From Micromonospora sp. WMMD1155 (GTDB lineage Bacteria > Actinomycetota > Actinomycetes > Mycobacteriales > Micromonosporaceae): a stretch of 64,000 nucleotides of DNA. Where the stretch lies: NCBI RefSeq assembly GCF_029581275.1, contig NZ_CP120742.1:6014501-6078500 (forward strand), written 5' to 3'. This document shows, in pieces, positions 1 to 7,823 of the stretch. Every line of letters begins with the position of its first letter. Within the stretch, counting starts at the first letter, position 1. The position numbers and the translations under genes were made by a program. Under the pieces are notes generated by a model that worked only from the letters and a program-made list of their open reading frames with translations, ran no database searches and was not told the DNA's origin.

Positions 1-2
1 CC

Positions 3-581
3 GAGGACGGCGGCGGCATCGTGGTCGACATGTTCCCGCACTGGCACTACGTGCTGGAGGAGCTGTTCGGCCGGGTGCGGGCGGTGTCCTGCGTGACCGC
101 CACCCACGTGCCCGAGCGCGTCGACGAGGCCGGTCAGGCGTACCCGGCCACCGCCGACGACGCCGCGTACGCCGTCTTCGAACTCGACGGCGGGATCATC
201 GCGCAGATCAACTCGTCCTGGAACGTGCGGGTGTACCGCGACGAGCTGGTGGAGTTCCAGGTCGACGGCACCGAGGGCAGCGCGGTGGCCGGGCTGCGCA
301 CCTGTCGGGTGCAGCACCGGGCGGTCACCCCGAAGCCGGTGTGGAACCCGGACCTGCCGGCCACCGAGGACTTCCGGGCCCAGTGGGCCGAGGTGCCCGA
401 CAACGAGGAGTTCGACAACGGCTTCAAGGTGCAGTGGGAGGCGTACCTGCGGCACGTCGTCGCCGGTGAACCGTTCCGCTGGGACTTCCTGGCCGGCGCG
501 CGCGGCGTGCAGCTCGCCGAGTTGGGGCTGCGCTCCGCCCGCGAGGGTGCCCGGGTCGAGGTGCCGGAGCTGCGCTCATGA
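3..581 (+). CDS. Gfo/Idh/MocA-family oxidoreductase, C-terminal part (5' truncated)
   Basis: The reading frame is open from the window edge, so the N-terminal Rossmann (NAD-binding) domain is missing and only about 192 C-terminal residues are present. The visible part resembles the C-terminal alpha/beta substrate-binding domain of inositol/glucose-fructose-type dehydrogenases: an opening stretch with MFPHWHY, a beta-sheet region with FELDGGIIAQINSSW, and a final region ending in GLRSAREGARVEV. These enzymes oxidise sugars or polyols with NAD(P). The stop overlaps the next start by 4 bp (ATGA), so it heads or continues an operon with a DUF993 protein and a sugar isomerase. The substrate cannot be read from the sequence. 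Confidence 0.85.
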   Translation, partial: EDGGGIVVDMFPHWHYVLEELFGRVRAVSCVTATHVPERVDEAGQAYPATADDAAYAVFELDGGIIAQINSSWNVRVYRDELVEFQVDGTEGSAVAGLRTCRVQHRAVTPKPVWNPDLPATEDFRAQWAEVPDNEEFDNGFKVQWEAYLRHVVAGEPFRWDFLAGARGVQLAELGLRSAREGARVEVPELRS

Positions 582-1753
582 CGGCCGAGGTGATGCCACC
601 GGTGACGGCCGAGGTGGTGCTGCCGGGCGGGCGGCGGCACCGGTTCAGCGCCGCCGAGGGCTTCGCCCGCCCGACCGCTCCGGCGACCAGCCGCATCGCG
701 TACGCCGCCGCGCACGTCGTCGCCGACCCGACGGCGGAGAACGTGCCGGGTGCCCCGGCGGCCGTGGACTGGGACACCACACTCGCGTTCCGGCGGCACC
801 TCTGGTCGTACGGGCTGGGGGTCGCCGAGGCGATGGACACCGCCCAGCGGGGGATGGGGTTGGACTACCCGGCCACCCGGGAGTTGATTCGCCGCAGCGC
901 CGCCGAGGCCCGCGCGGTGGGTGGTCGGATCGTCGCCGGGGTGGGCACGGACCAGCTGCCGACCGGTCCGGCGACCCTGGCGGCGGTCACCGCCGCGTAC
1001 CTCGAACAGCTCGGCGACGTCCGCGCGGCCGGCGCCCGCCCGGTGCTGATGTGCAGCCGGCACCTGGCCGCCGCGGCGCGCGGCCCGGATGACTACCTCC
1101 GGGTGTACGACGAGCTGCTGAGTGCCGCCGACGAGCCGGTGGTGCTGCACTGGCTGGGCCCGATGTTCGACCCGGCGTTGACCGGCTACTGGGGTGCCGT
1201 CGACCTGGACCCGGCCGCCGACACGGTGGTCGAGCTGATCAAGGCGCACCGGTCCACGGTGGACGGCATCAAGGTGTCGCTGCTGGACGCCGACCGGGAG
1301 GTCGCGCTGCGCCGTCGGCTCCCCGCCGGGGTGCGCCTCTACACCGGTGACGACTTCCACTACCCGGAGCTGATCCGGGGCGACGAGGTGGGGCACTCCG
1401 ACGCGCTGCTCGGGGTGTTCGCGGCGATCGCGCCGGCCGCCGCCGCCGCGTTCGCCGCCCTGGACCGGGGGGATCTGGCGGCGTACGACGAGATCTTCGC
1501 GCCGACCGTGCCACTGGCCCGGCACCTGTTCGCGGCCCCGACCTGGCACTACAAGACGGGCATCGTGTTCCTGGCCTGGCTGGCCGGGCACCAGGACCAC
1601 TTCACCATGGTCGGCGGTGCGCAGTCCGGCCGGTCCCCGGCGCACCTGGCCACCCTGCTCACCCTGGCCGACGCGGCCGGGCTGTTGCCGGACGCGGACC
1701 TCGCCGCGGCCCGGGCGCGGGCGTTCTTCAGCGTGGCGGGAGTATCGCAATGA
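578..1753 (+). CDS. DUF993 family protein (dihydrodipicolinate-synthase-like TIM barrel)
   Basis: The 391-residue protein has the sequence style of the DUF993 family, which sits in the DHDPS/NAL aldolase-like superfamily. It starts at an ATG overlapping the upstream stop (ATGA) and ends overlapping the downstream start in the same way, so translation is coupled on both sides. Recognisable stretches are WDTTLAFRRHLWSYGLG near residue 65 and VVLHWLGPMFDPALTGYW near residue 190. Family members normally lie in sugar or inositol-like catabolic clusters beside Gfo/Idh/MocA dehydrogenases and sugar isomerases, as here. An aldol-cleavage or dehydratase role is inferred from fold and context only. Confidence 0.85.
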   Translation: MTAEVMPPVTAEVVLPGGRRHRFSAAEGFARPTAPATSRIAYAAAHVVADPTAENVPGAPAAVDWDTTLAFRRHLWSYGLGVAEAMDTAQRGMGLDYPATRELIRRSAAEARAVGGRIVAGVGTDQLPTGPATLAAVTAAYLEQLGDVRAAGARPVLMCSRHLAAAARGPDDYLRVYDELLSAADEPVVLHWLGPMFDPALTGYWGAVDLDPAADTVVELIKAHRSTVDGIKVSLLDADREVALRRRLPAGVRLYTGDDFHYPELIRGDEVGHSDALLGVFAAIAPAAAAAFAALDRGDLAAYDEIFAPTVPLARHLFAAPTWHYKTGIVFLAWLAGHQDHFTMVGGAQSGRSPAHLATLLTLADAAGLLPDADLAAARARAFFSVAGVSQ

Positions 1754-2553
1754 GCCTCGCGCGCTTCTCGTTCAACCAGGCCACCGCCCAGCGTTGGCCG
1801 CTGCCGGACGTGGTGGCCGGCTGCGTGGCGGCCGGGGTGCCGGGCATCGGGTTGTGGCGCGAGCCGGTCGCCGAGTACGGGTTGGCCCGCTCGGCGAAGC
1901 TGGTCCGCGACGCCGGTCTCGCCGTCACCTCGCTGTGCCGGGGCGGGTTCTTCTCCGCCGACGACTGGCGCGCGGAGAACCTGCGGGCCATCGAGGAGGC
2001 GGCCACGGTGGGTGCCCCGGAGCTGGTGCTGGTGTCCGGTGGGCTGCCGCCGGGCAGCCGGGACATCGACGGTGCCCGGCGGCGGGTCGCCGACGCCATC
2101 GCCGAGTTGGCCCCGCACGCCGAGGCGGCCGGGGTGCGGCTGGCGATCGAGCCGCTGCACCCGATGTTCGCCGCCGACCGCTGCGTGATCGCCACTCTGG
2201 GCCAGGCGCTGGACATCGCCGAACGGTTCGACCCGTCGGTGGTCGGCGTGGTCGTGGACGCGTACCACGTCTGGTGGGACGACACGGTGTACGCGCAGAT
2301 CGCCCGGGCCGGTGAGTGGATCGCCGCGTTCCAGGTCTGCGACTGGGTGACGCCGCTGCCGGAGGGGGTGCTGCTCGGCCGGGCGCTGCCCGGCGACGGG
2401 TGCATCGAGCTGCGCCGGTTGCGCGAGGCGGTGGACGCGGCCGGTTACACCGGCCCGATCGAGGTGGAGGTCTTCTCCGCCGAGGTGTGGGCGCGCCCGG
2501 GTGCCGAGGTGCTGGACGCGGCGGTGGACGGCTACCTGCGCCACGTTGTCTGA
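1750..2553 (+). CDS. sugar phosphate isomerase/epimerase family protein (AP endonuclease-2-like TIM barrel)
   Basis: This 267-residue protein belongs to the xylose-isomerase-like TIM-barrel family. It contains the usual metal-site landmarks: an acidic strand end in LAIEPLHPMF near residue 136, VVVDAYHVWW near residue 169, and a late glutamate in PIEVEVFS near residue 238. Such proteins isomerise or epimerise sugars or keto-inositols with a divalent metal. It is the third gene of the operon, coupled to the DUF993 gene by a 4-bp overlap. Together with the dehydrogenase and DUF993 protein it forms an oxidation-isomerisation-cleavage cassette for an unidentified sugar or cyclitol. Confidence 0.85.
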   Translation: MSLARFSFNQATAQRWPLPDVVAGCVAAGVPGIGLWREPVAEYGLARSAKLVRDAGLAVTSLCRGGFFSADDWRAENLRAIEEAATVGAPELVLVSGGLPPGSRDIDGARRRVADAIAELAPHAEAAGVRLAIEPLHPMFAADRCVIATLGQALDIAERFDPSVVGVVVDAYHVWWDDTVYAQIARAGEWIAAFQVCDWVTPLPEGVLLGRALPGDGCIELRRLREAVDAAGYTGPIEVEVFSAEVWARPGAEVLDAAVDGYLRHVV

Positions 2554-2803
2554 GGGTGCCGTACGGCGCTGGCCGTCGGCGGTCGGCGCGTGGCTGGGCA
2601 TCGGCACCGCACCCGCCACGCTGGTGCTCGGCGCGGCGATGGCCGCCCGGCACGGCGGGGCGGTGCCGGTGGCCGGTCTGCTGGTCCGCGGGGCGCTGCT
2701 GGCGGTGGCCTGCACGCTCGCCGGCGTGGGTGTCGCGCCGCTGCTCGGCCTCGCTCTCGCCGGGGTGTGCACGGTGCTCTGGCGGCGTCGGGGCGCGCGG
2801 TGA
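2546..2803 (+). CDS. small integral membrane protein, TTG start inside the preceding gene
   Basis: A TTG codon at 2546 opens an 85-residue frame that overlaps the last 8 bp of the isomerase gene. This start is preferred over an in-frame ATG at 2501 because the upstream extension is arginine/tryptophan-rich shadow sequence of the isomerase frame. The product is almost entirely hydrophobic, with two to three predicted membrane segments (for example ATLVLGAAMAA, LLAVACTLAGVGVAPLLGLA) and a positively charged C-terminal end RRRGAR. I do not recognise a family. Its position as last gene of the sugar operon suggests co-expression, but no function can be assigned. Confidence 0.55.
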   Translation: MSEGAVRRWPSAVGAWLGIGTAPATLVLGAAMAARHGGAVPVAGLLVRGALLAVACTLAGVGVAPLLGLALAGVCTVLWRRRGAR

Positions 2804-2809
2804 TGTCGC

Positions 2810-3391
2810 TCAGGAGTTGCCGCGGTGGTCAGCCCACTCGTGCTCCAGGACGGACATGTCGTGGGCGTCGACCCAGTCGCCGTCGAAGCACAGGGCGTGG
2901 CGTCGGGTGCCCTCGTGGACGAAACCGATCTTCTCGTAGACGTGTCGGGCGCGGGGATTGAAGTCGAAGACCTCCAACCCCACCCGGTGCAACCCCAACT
3001 GGTCGAAGGCGTAGCCGAGCACGAGCCGGGCGGCCTCGGTGCCCAGACCACGACCACGGCCCTCCGGCCCGACCATGGTGCGGAAGTTGACGCTGCGGGC
3101 GTCGGGGTCCCAGGAGTTGAGGACGACCTCGCCGACGACACGATCTGTCGCCTTGTCCACGACGACCAGGTCGAGCCGGTCGTCGGTGGCGCCCCGTGAG
3201 CCGTACCAGTCGCGGCTGCGCTCCAACGGTGGGGGCTGTCCCAGATCGGCGCTGCTGGTCACACTGCCGGTCAGACGGGCCACGTCGGGGTCTGCCATGA
3301 CCGCGGTCATGGCTTCGGCGTCGTCGGCGGTCGGTGGCCGCAGCGTGACCAGGCGTCCGGTCAGAGTCGGCTTGTGGCTGAGATCGATCAT
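2810..3391 (-). CDS. GNAT family N-acetyltransferase (RimJ/RimL type)
   Basis: The 193-residue protein fits the GNAT_3 (RimJ/RimL-like) class that acetylates N-terminal or side-chain amines using acetyl-CoA. Visible features are a start MIDLSHKPTLTGRLVTLRP, a core strand with DRVVGEVVLNSW, the acetyl-CoA loop GPEGRGRGLGTEAA, and the typical late motif LGLHRVGLEVFDFNPRA followed by YEKIGFVHEG. The start is taken at 3391 because a GGGGGAGAG ribosome site precedes it; an upstream GTG at 3472 would add a basic, unconserved tail. The gene converges on the sugar operon with only 6 bp between stops. Its substrate is unknown. Confidence 0.88.
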   Translation of the reverse strand: MIDLSHKPTLTGRLVTLRPPTADDAEAMTAVMADPDVARLTGSVTSSADLGQPPPLERSRDWYGSRGATDDRLDLVVVDKATDRVVGEVVLNSWDPDARSVNFRTMVGPEGRGRGLGTEAARLVLGYAFDQLGLHRVGLEVFDFNPRARHVYEKIGFVHEGTRRHALCFDGDWVDAHDMSVLEHEWADHRGNS

Positions 3392-3857
3392 CGGGCTCTC
3401 CCCCGTGGACTCCCGGATGTCACGGCCTGGCCGCCTGACCTTAGCCGGTCGAGGTCCGGGGTGGGCAACCACATATCCGCCGGCGCGGGCGGTCGCCCGG
3501 TCGTCGACCGTGACGCCTGTCGGGGTCGTCGAGGTGGCGGGCGCAGGTCCGGCACCACTCGCTCAGGCGGCACCTCGGTTCGTGGCCACCCAGTCGCGGG
3601 AGGCGGTGAACTTCTCCACCGGATCGCCGAGGACCTGTCACGGCCACTCGGTGACCATCCGTCGAGCAGCGCGAACGCGTGCGCGGCCTGATCATGAGTG
3701 ACCACTGCGGAGCGCGGGTGGGCGCCGTCGGCGGGGTCGCTGCTCCGGCGGCATCGGCAAAACATGATCTAGGCGTGGCCGGCGGAACGTGATCTTATAC
3801 GCACCGGCGATCCGAAACACTCTCCGAACCCTCGATTAACCATCGGCGGCTTAGGTG
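3392..3857. other. intergenic region with possible decayed coding remnants
   Basis: About 470 bp separate the GNAT start from the protease control region. I see no intact gene. Two minus-strand stretches look protein-like but are broken by stops and frame changes: around 3580-3640 a frame reads DPVEKFTASRDWVATNRGAA and then stops, and 3480-3517 encodes GVTVDDRATARAG. The latter is nearly identical to a CBM6 stretch in the ThuA protein (8434-8471). These may be remnants of deleted genes. The right part (3780-3850) is relatively AT-rich and probably holds the protease promoter. Confidence 0.4.
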
Positions 3858-3871
3858 GGGGAGCGCTCCCA
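3858..3871. promoter_or_regulatory. LacI-family (CebR/CelR-like) operator upstream of the S8 protease
   Basis: The 14-mer GGGGAGCGCTCCCA contains the perfect 12-bp palindrome GGGAGCGCTCCC. It differs at one end position from TGGGAGCGCTCCCA, the published cellobiose-responsive CebR/CelR box of actinomycetes. It lies 55 bp upstream of the protease GTG start, between an AT-rich promoter-like stretch and the ribosome site, where a bound repressor would block transcription. No LacI gene is present in the window, so the regulator would act in trans. Confidence 0.6.
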
Positions 3872-3926
3872 TGAGCGGGTCGCGATCGGAACAGTGCTCC
3901 ACAAAGGAGCCATCGAAAGGAGCCTC

Positions 3927-6900
3927 GTGGCTACCAGCACGAGCGGAAACAGGGTGCGAAGACTAGCGATACCGACGCTGGTCCTCGCCCTGGTCACCGG
4001 AACCACCGGCGTCGCGGGAACGGCGGCGGCGGCACCCGCAGGACCGTCGGGTGGCGGCGGCATCGGCTATTTCACCGCCGGGTCCGACAAGAAGGTCACC
4101 CTGACCGACGGCGCCGACCGCCGGCCGGGCGGCAGGAAGGCTGCCGACCAACAGGCCACGGCGGACGAGACCCGTCCCGGCATGTACATCGTCGAGCTGG
4201 CCGAGGAACCCCTGACCTCGTACGCCGGCGGCTCGGCCGGGCTGGCGCGGACCCGCCCGCAGGCGGGTGACCGGCTGGACGTGACGTCGGCACCGGCACG
4301 GGCCTACCGCGGCCACCTCGACGCCCAGCGCAGCGCCGTCGCCGCCGCCGCGAAGGTGCAGGTCACCGCCTCGTACACCACCGCTTTCAACGGGTTCTCC
4401 GCGAAGCTGACCGCCGAGCAGGTGACCGCGTTGCGGGCGGACAAGCGCGTCCGCGCCGTCACCGCCTCACGGGCGCTCGGCACCCCGACGCCTCCGCCGA
4501 CCGCGCCGGCCCCCGGCGCCCCGGCACCCAGTGCCCCGGCCACGCCGACTCCTGGCGAGCTGGACCAGTCGGCGGGAGCGGATCCCGCCGGCAAGCCGGA
4601 CAAGCCCGGTAAGCCCGGCCCGGGTGCGGATCCCGCCGGCAAGCCGGACAAGCCCGGTAAGCCCGGCCCGGGTACCGGTGCGGGCATGGTCATCGGCGTC
4701 CTCGACACCGGCATCTGGCCGGAGAGCGCGTCGTTCGCCAAGAAGATGCCCGCCCCGGCGAACTGGCGCGGCACCTGCCAGACCGGTGTGGCCTTCGTGG
4801 CCGAGCACTGCAACGGCAAGATCGTCGGCGCGCGGTACTTCGCCGACTCGTGGCTGGCTTACGGCGGCACGGTGCCCGAGGGTGAGTTCCTCTCCCCCCG
4901 CGACCTGTCCGGACACGGCACGCACACCGCCTCCACCGCGGCTGGTCTGCCGCTGCCGAACGTCACGATCGACGGTCGCCGCTTCGGTCCCGTCTCCGGG
5001 GTGGCCCCGGACGCCCAGATCGCCGTCTACAAGGTGCTCTGGGGTGGCATGGGCTACGACGCCGACATCATCGCCGGCATCGACGCCGCCGTCGCCGACG
5101 GCGTGCAGGTCATCAACTTCTCGATCGGCTCCCAGCTCGGCGACTGGGAGGCCAACACCCCCATCGGTATCGCGTTCCTCAACGCCACGCTGGCCGGGGT
5201 CTTCGTGGCGGCGTCGGCGGGCAACACCGGCATCGTGAGCGGGGCGATCAGCAACGCGGCACCGTGGGTGACCACGGTCGGCGCGGCGGTGACGAAGCTC
5301 GACGAGGCGACGGTCAAGCTGGGCGACGGCACGAAGCTCGTCGGCGGTTCGCTGGACGCGCTGCCCGGTGGCGGCTCGCTGCCGATGGTCTTCGGTGACC
5401 AGGCCGGCTCGCCCGACCTGGGCGCGGTCTACTGCGAGCCCGGCAGCCTCGACCCTGCCAAGATCAAGGGCAAGGTCGTCGCCTGCGCGCTGTCCGACAT
5501 GTTCGGCTCCGCCGCCGAGATCAAGGCCAAGGGCGGGGCGGCGATGGTGGTGTTCGACCCGGTCGGCAACTACCGGATCAACTCCATCTTCAACTTCCCC
5601 GTGGTCTACCTGCCGACCGAGAAGCAGGCCGGTGAACTCTTCAACTACCTGATGCGCCACCCCACCGACGCGACGGCATCGGTGCGCGCCGGCGGTGACG
5701 GCTCCAGCGTTCCGGGCCTGCCCAGCGTGGCGGACTTCTCCTCCACCGGCCCGGACAAGGTGACCCTCGGCGTCTTCAAGCCCGACCTGGTCGCGCCGGG
5801 ATCGAACATCATCGCCGCGGTCTCGCCGGCCGGCAACTTCGGGCGGAACTACGACGCGTACTCCGGCACCTCGATGGCCTCGCCGTACGTGGCCGGCGCG
5901 GCGGCGATCCTGCGCGCCACCCACCCGGACTGGTCACCGGGCTCGGTCGCCTCCGCGCTGCGGACCACCGCCACCGACACCGTCGGCACCAGCGACCCGC
6001 TGGAGCAGGGCAGCGGCTTCATCAACCTGGCCAAGGCCACCGACCCCGGCCTGGTCATCCAACCGACGGCGAAGGAGCTGGTCACGTTCAGCGAGACGGC
6101 CCAGCCCGACGGCAAGGAACTCAACCTGCCGGCCGTCTCGCTGCGCGAGTACGACGGCACCCGGCCGGTGACCGTCACCCGCACCCTGACCAACGTGGGC
6201 AAGGCGAAGGAGACCTACCGGTCGTCGGTGTCCGGCCTGCCCGGCATGAAGGTCACCGTGTCCCCGGCATCGGTCACGTTGGCACCCGGAACCTCCGCGA
6301 CGGTGACCATCACCGTGCGTCGGGGCAGCGCACCCTGGGACCGGTACGTCACCGGGTCGATCACCTGGCAGGGCAAGGCCCACAGCGCCCGGATCCCGGT
6401 CGCCGCCCGCCCGTGGGGCATCACCCCCCGGCCGTACGCCGACGACGGCGAGGAGTTCGGCCGGATGACCAACGGTGCGTTCGGCTCGCTCCAGCCCGGC
6501 TTCACCGGGCCGTTCGCCGGCCGCAGCACCGGTTACACGCCGATGCAGCGGACGTCGTACTCGATGCCGGCCGGCGTCTACGGCGGCGTCTTCGACCCGA
6601 AGGCCACCGGAGTGAAGAAGGTCGACTTCACAGTGCCGGCGAACACCGCGGGCATCGTGGTCGAGACCACCACCGACGACCCGAACACGAACCTCGACCT
6701 GTACCTGTACAAGGGCGACAAGCTGATCTACAGCAGTGACAGGTACTGGACCAGCACGGAGCAGGCCTACAAGTTCCTGCCCGAGCCGGGGCGCTACACC
6801 GCGTACGTGTTCGCGCAGTACCCCGGTGGCCCGGTCGTCGACTTCCAACTCGGGCACGCCGTCATCGGCCGCAACGCCACGTACGCGGGTGCCACGCTGG

Positions 6901-7061
6901 AGGCGCCCTCCACCGTGGAGCGCGGCCTGACGTACGGGTTCACGCTGAAGCCGAAGAGGCCGCTGGGCGACGGCGACTTCTGGGCGTACACCGAGTGGAA
7001 CATCAACGGCACGGTCGTCCCCGGCAACCTCGTCTCCACGTCGCAGAGCTCCTGGGAGTAA
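3927..7061 (+). CDS. secreted S8 family serine peptidase (subtilase) with I9 propeptide and PA insert
   Basis: The protein has 1044 residues from the GTG at 3927, which has an AAAGGAG site five bases upstream; a farther GTG at 3855 would destroy the signal peptide. A Sec signal (residues 1-35, ending AGTAAAAP) is followed by an inhibitor-I9-like propeptide (about 90-185), a Pro/Gly/Lys linker with a perfect 16-residue duplication, and the catalytic domain. The triad motifs are visible: VIGVLDTGIWP (Asp near 259), SGHGTHTAS (His near 330) and GTSMASPYVAG (Ser near 648). A PA-type insertion lies between His and Ser, and an Fn3-like plus a PPC-like domain complete the C-terminus. This is the plant-cucumisin-like architecture of secreted actinobacterial proteases. 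A strong terminator follows the stop. Confidence 0.93.
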   Translation: MATSTSGNRVRRLAIPTLVLALVTGTTGVAGTAAAAPAGPSGGGGIGYFTAGSDKKVTLTDGADRRPGGRKAADQQATADETRPGMYIVELAEEPLTSYAGGSAGLARTRPQAGDRLDVTSAPARAYRGHLDAQRSAVAAAAKVQVTASYTTAFNGFSAKLTAEQVTALRADKRVRAVTASRALGTPTPPPTAPAPGAPAPSAPATPTPGELDQSAGADPAGKPDKPGKPGPGADPAGKPDKPGKPGPGTGAGMVIGVLDTGIWPESASFAKKMPAPANWRGTCQTGVAFVAEHCNGKIVGARYFADSWLAYGGTVPEGEFLSPRDLSGHGTHTASTAAGLPLPNVTIDGRRFGPVSGVAPDAQIAVYKVLWGGMGYDADIIAGIDAAVADGVQVINFSIGSQLGDWEANTPIGIAFLNATLAGVFVAASAGNTGIVSGAISNAAPWVTTVGAAVTKLDEATVKLGDGTKLVGGSLDALPGGGSLPMVFGDQAGSPDLGAVYCEPGSLDPAKIKGKVVACALSDMFGSAAEIKAKGGAAMVVFDPVGNYRINSIFNFPVVYLPTEKQAGELFNYLMRHPTDATASVRAGGDGSSVPGLPSVADFSSTGPDKVTLGVFKPDLVAPGSNIIAAVSPAGNFGRNYDAYSGTSMASPYVAGAAAILRATHPDWSPGSVASALRTTATDTVGTSDPLEQGSGFINLAKATDPGLVIQPTAKELVTFSETAQPDGKELNLPAVSLREYDGTRPVTVTRTLTNVGKAKETYRSSVSGLPGMKVTVSPASVTLAPGTSATVTITVRRGSAPWDRYVTGSITWQGKAHSARIPVAARPWGITPRPYADDGEEFGRMTNGAFGSLQPGFTGPFAGRSTGYTPMQRTSYSMPAGVYGGVFDPKATGVKKVDFTVPANTAGIVVETTTDDPNTNLDLYLYKGDKLIYSSDRYWTSTEQAYKFLPEPGRYTAYVFAQYPGGPVVDFQLGHAVIGRNATYAGATLEAPSTVERGLTYGFTLKPKRPLGDGDFWAYTEWNINGTVVPGNLVSTSQSSWE
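4578..4673 (+). repeat. perfect 2 x 48-bp tandem duplication inside the protease linker
   Basis: Two identical 48-bp units (4578-4625 and 4626-4673) each encode ADPAGKPDKPGKPGPG. They lie in frame in the linker between propeptide and catalytic domain. Identity down to synonymous positions indicates a recent duplication or ongoing copy-number change. Confidence 0.95.
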
Positions 7062-7072
7062 ATCGTCGTGAA

Positions 7073-7106
7073 CCGTGGGGCGGTGCCGTCGCGCACCGCC
7101 CCACGG
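7073..7106 (+). terminator. strong hairpin terminator after the S8 protease gene
   Basis: A perfect 14-bp stem (CCGTGGGGCGGTGC with GCACCGCCCCACGG) encloses a six-base loop and starts 12 bases after the protease stop. There is no T tract, as is common in high-GC actinobacteria. The convergent ATPase gene ends just beyond it, so it probably serves both strands. Confidence 0.85.
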
Positions 7107-7119
7107 CCCTGGTCCAGAA

Positions 7120-7656
7120 TCAGAATGCCAGTCGCTCGACGAAGGCGCGGCGCGAGCTGACGTCGCTCAGCGGCAGGGCCGTCAGCTCGTAGCCGAGCTG
7201 GGTGTAGGCGGCGACCATCGCGTCGTGGGTGCGTACCGCCTCGGCGAAGTCCTGGTGTCGCTCGCTGTCGTTGGCGTATATCGCGGGCCACGGAGGGGCG
7301 ACGAAGACGCGCCGGTGGTAACGGAACTGCCGTGCCGCCTCCGCCACGTGGTCCGGTACGGGCCAGCCGAGCAGAAGGTGGTAGCCGAGCACATCCGGGA
7401 TCCCACGATCGAAGAAGACCGGGCCGGTGTGCTGGCCGGCTTGGCGGTAGGAGCGGATCTCCCAGCTCAGCGTGATCTCGGCGTACAGCCGTGAATCCGT
7501 GCCATGCAGGGCGCGCCCACCGATCCGGAGCTGGTCCTGGATGATCTGCCGCCCGGCTTCCTCGACGCAGGCATGTCCGGCATACCGCAGGCTCTCGAGC
7601 AGCGTGGTCTTTCCGGATCCCGGTCCACCCGTGATGACGACGTACCGGTTGTTCAT
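7120..7656 (-). CDS. AAA family ATPase / nucleotide kinase-like protein (AAA_28)
   Basis: The 178-residue protein starts at MNNRYVVITGGPGSGKTTLL, in which GGPGSGKT is a P-loop, and has ERQRD-like and basic residues later that fit a lid region. It resembles the AAA_28 family of small kinase-like ATPases, many of unknown substrate; the stretch YNFFDRG-type motif appears as FFDRGIPD near residue 85. The ATG at 7656 is chosen because AGGGAG precedes it; an upstream in-frame start at 7692 adds a basic tail. It is a single gene lying between a protease terminator and a large hairpin. Its physiological role is not known. Confidence 0.8.
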   Translation of the reverse strand: MNNRYVVITGGPGSGKTTLLESLRYAGHACVEEAGRQIIQDQLRIGGRALHGTDSRLYAEITLSWEIRSYRQAGQHTGPVFFDRGIPDVLGYHLLLGWPVPDHVAEAARQFRYHRRVFVAPPWPAIYANDSERHQDFAEAVRTHDAMVAAYTQLGYELTALPLSDVSSRRAFVERLAF

Positions 7657-7695
7657 GCGGGCTCCCTGAAACGGTCGGCGATGGGCACGCAACGC

Positions 7696-7758
7696 AGATC
7701 TTGGACAGTTTCCGTTCTCGCGTAACTGTTCTCGCGTAACGGAAACTGTCCAAGATCT
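7696..7758. repeat. long perfect inverted repeat (21-bp arms) with internal direct repeats
   Basis: The arms 7696-7716 and 7738-7758 are exact reverse complements (left arm begins AGATCTTGGACAG). The 21-base loop region holds two overlapping copies of TTCTCGCGTAAC. It lies downstream of the ThuA-fusion gene and upstream of the ATPase gene (both minus strand), so it probably terminates or attenuates transcription between them. Confidence 0.9.
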
Positions 7759-7823
7759 CGGTTGTCAGTTCACGCCCGAACCGGCGGCGGTGGCGGGCGG
7801 GGTCGCCCGCCACCCCCAGGCGG

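Noticed and set aside
134..1750. Long minus-strand open frame (538 codons) across the sugar operon
   Set aside because: It is antisense to three well-recognised genes, is Arg/Gly/Pro-rich, has no family resemblance and no ribosome site. It is a GC-rich shadow frame.
3441..3695. Minus-strand frame with a CxxC (EWCRTCARHLDD) upstream of the GNAT gene
   Set aside because: No ribosome site, the protein-like stretch in another frame (DPVEKFTASRDW) ends in a stop, and no domain is recognised. At best it is a decayed gene, so I did not annotate a CDS.
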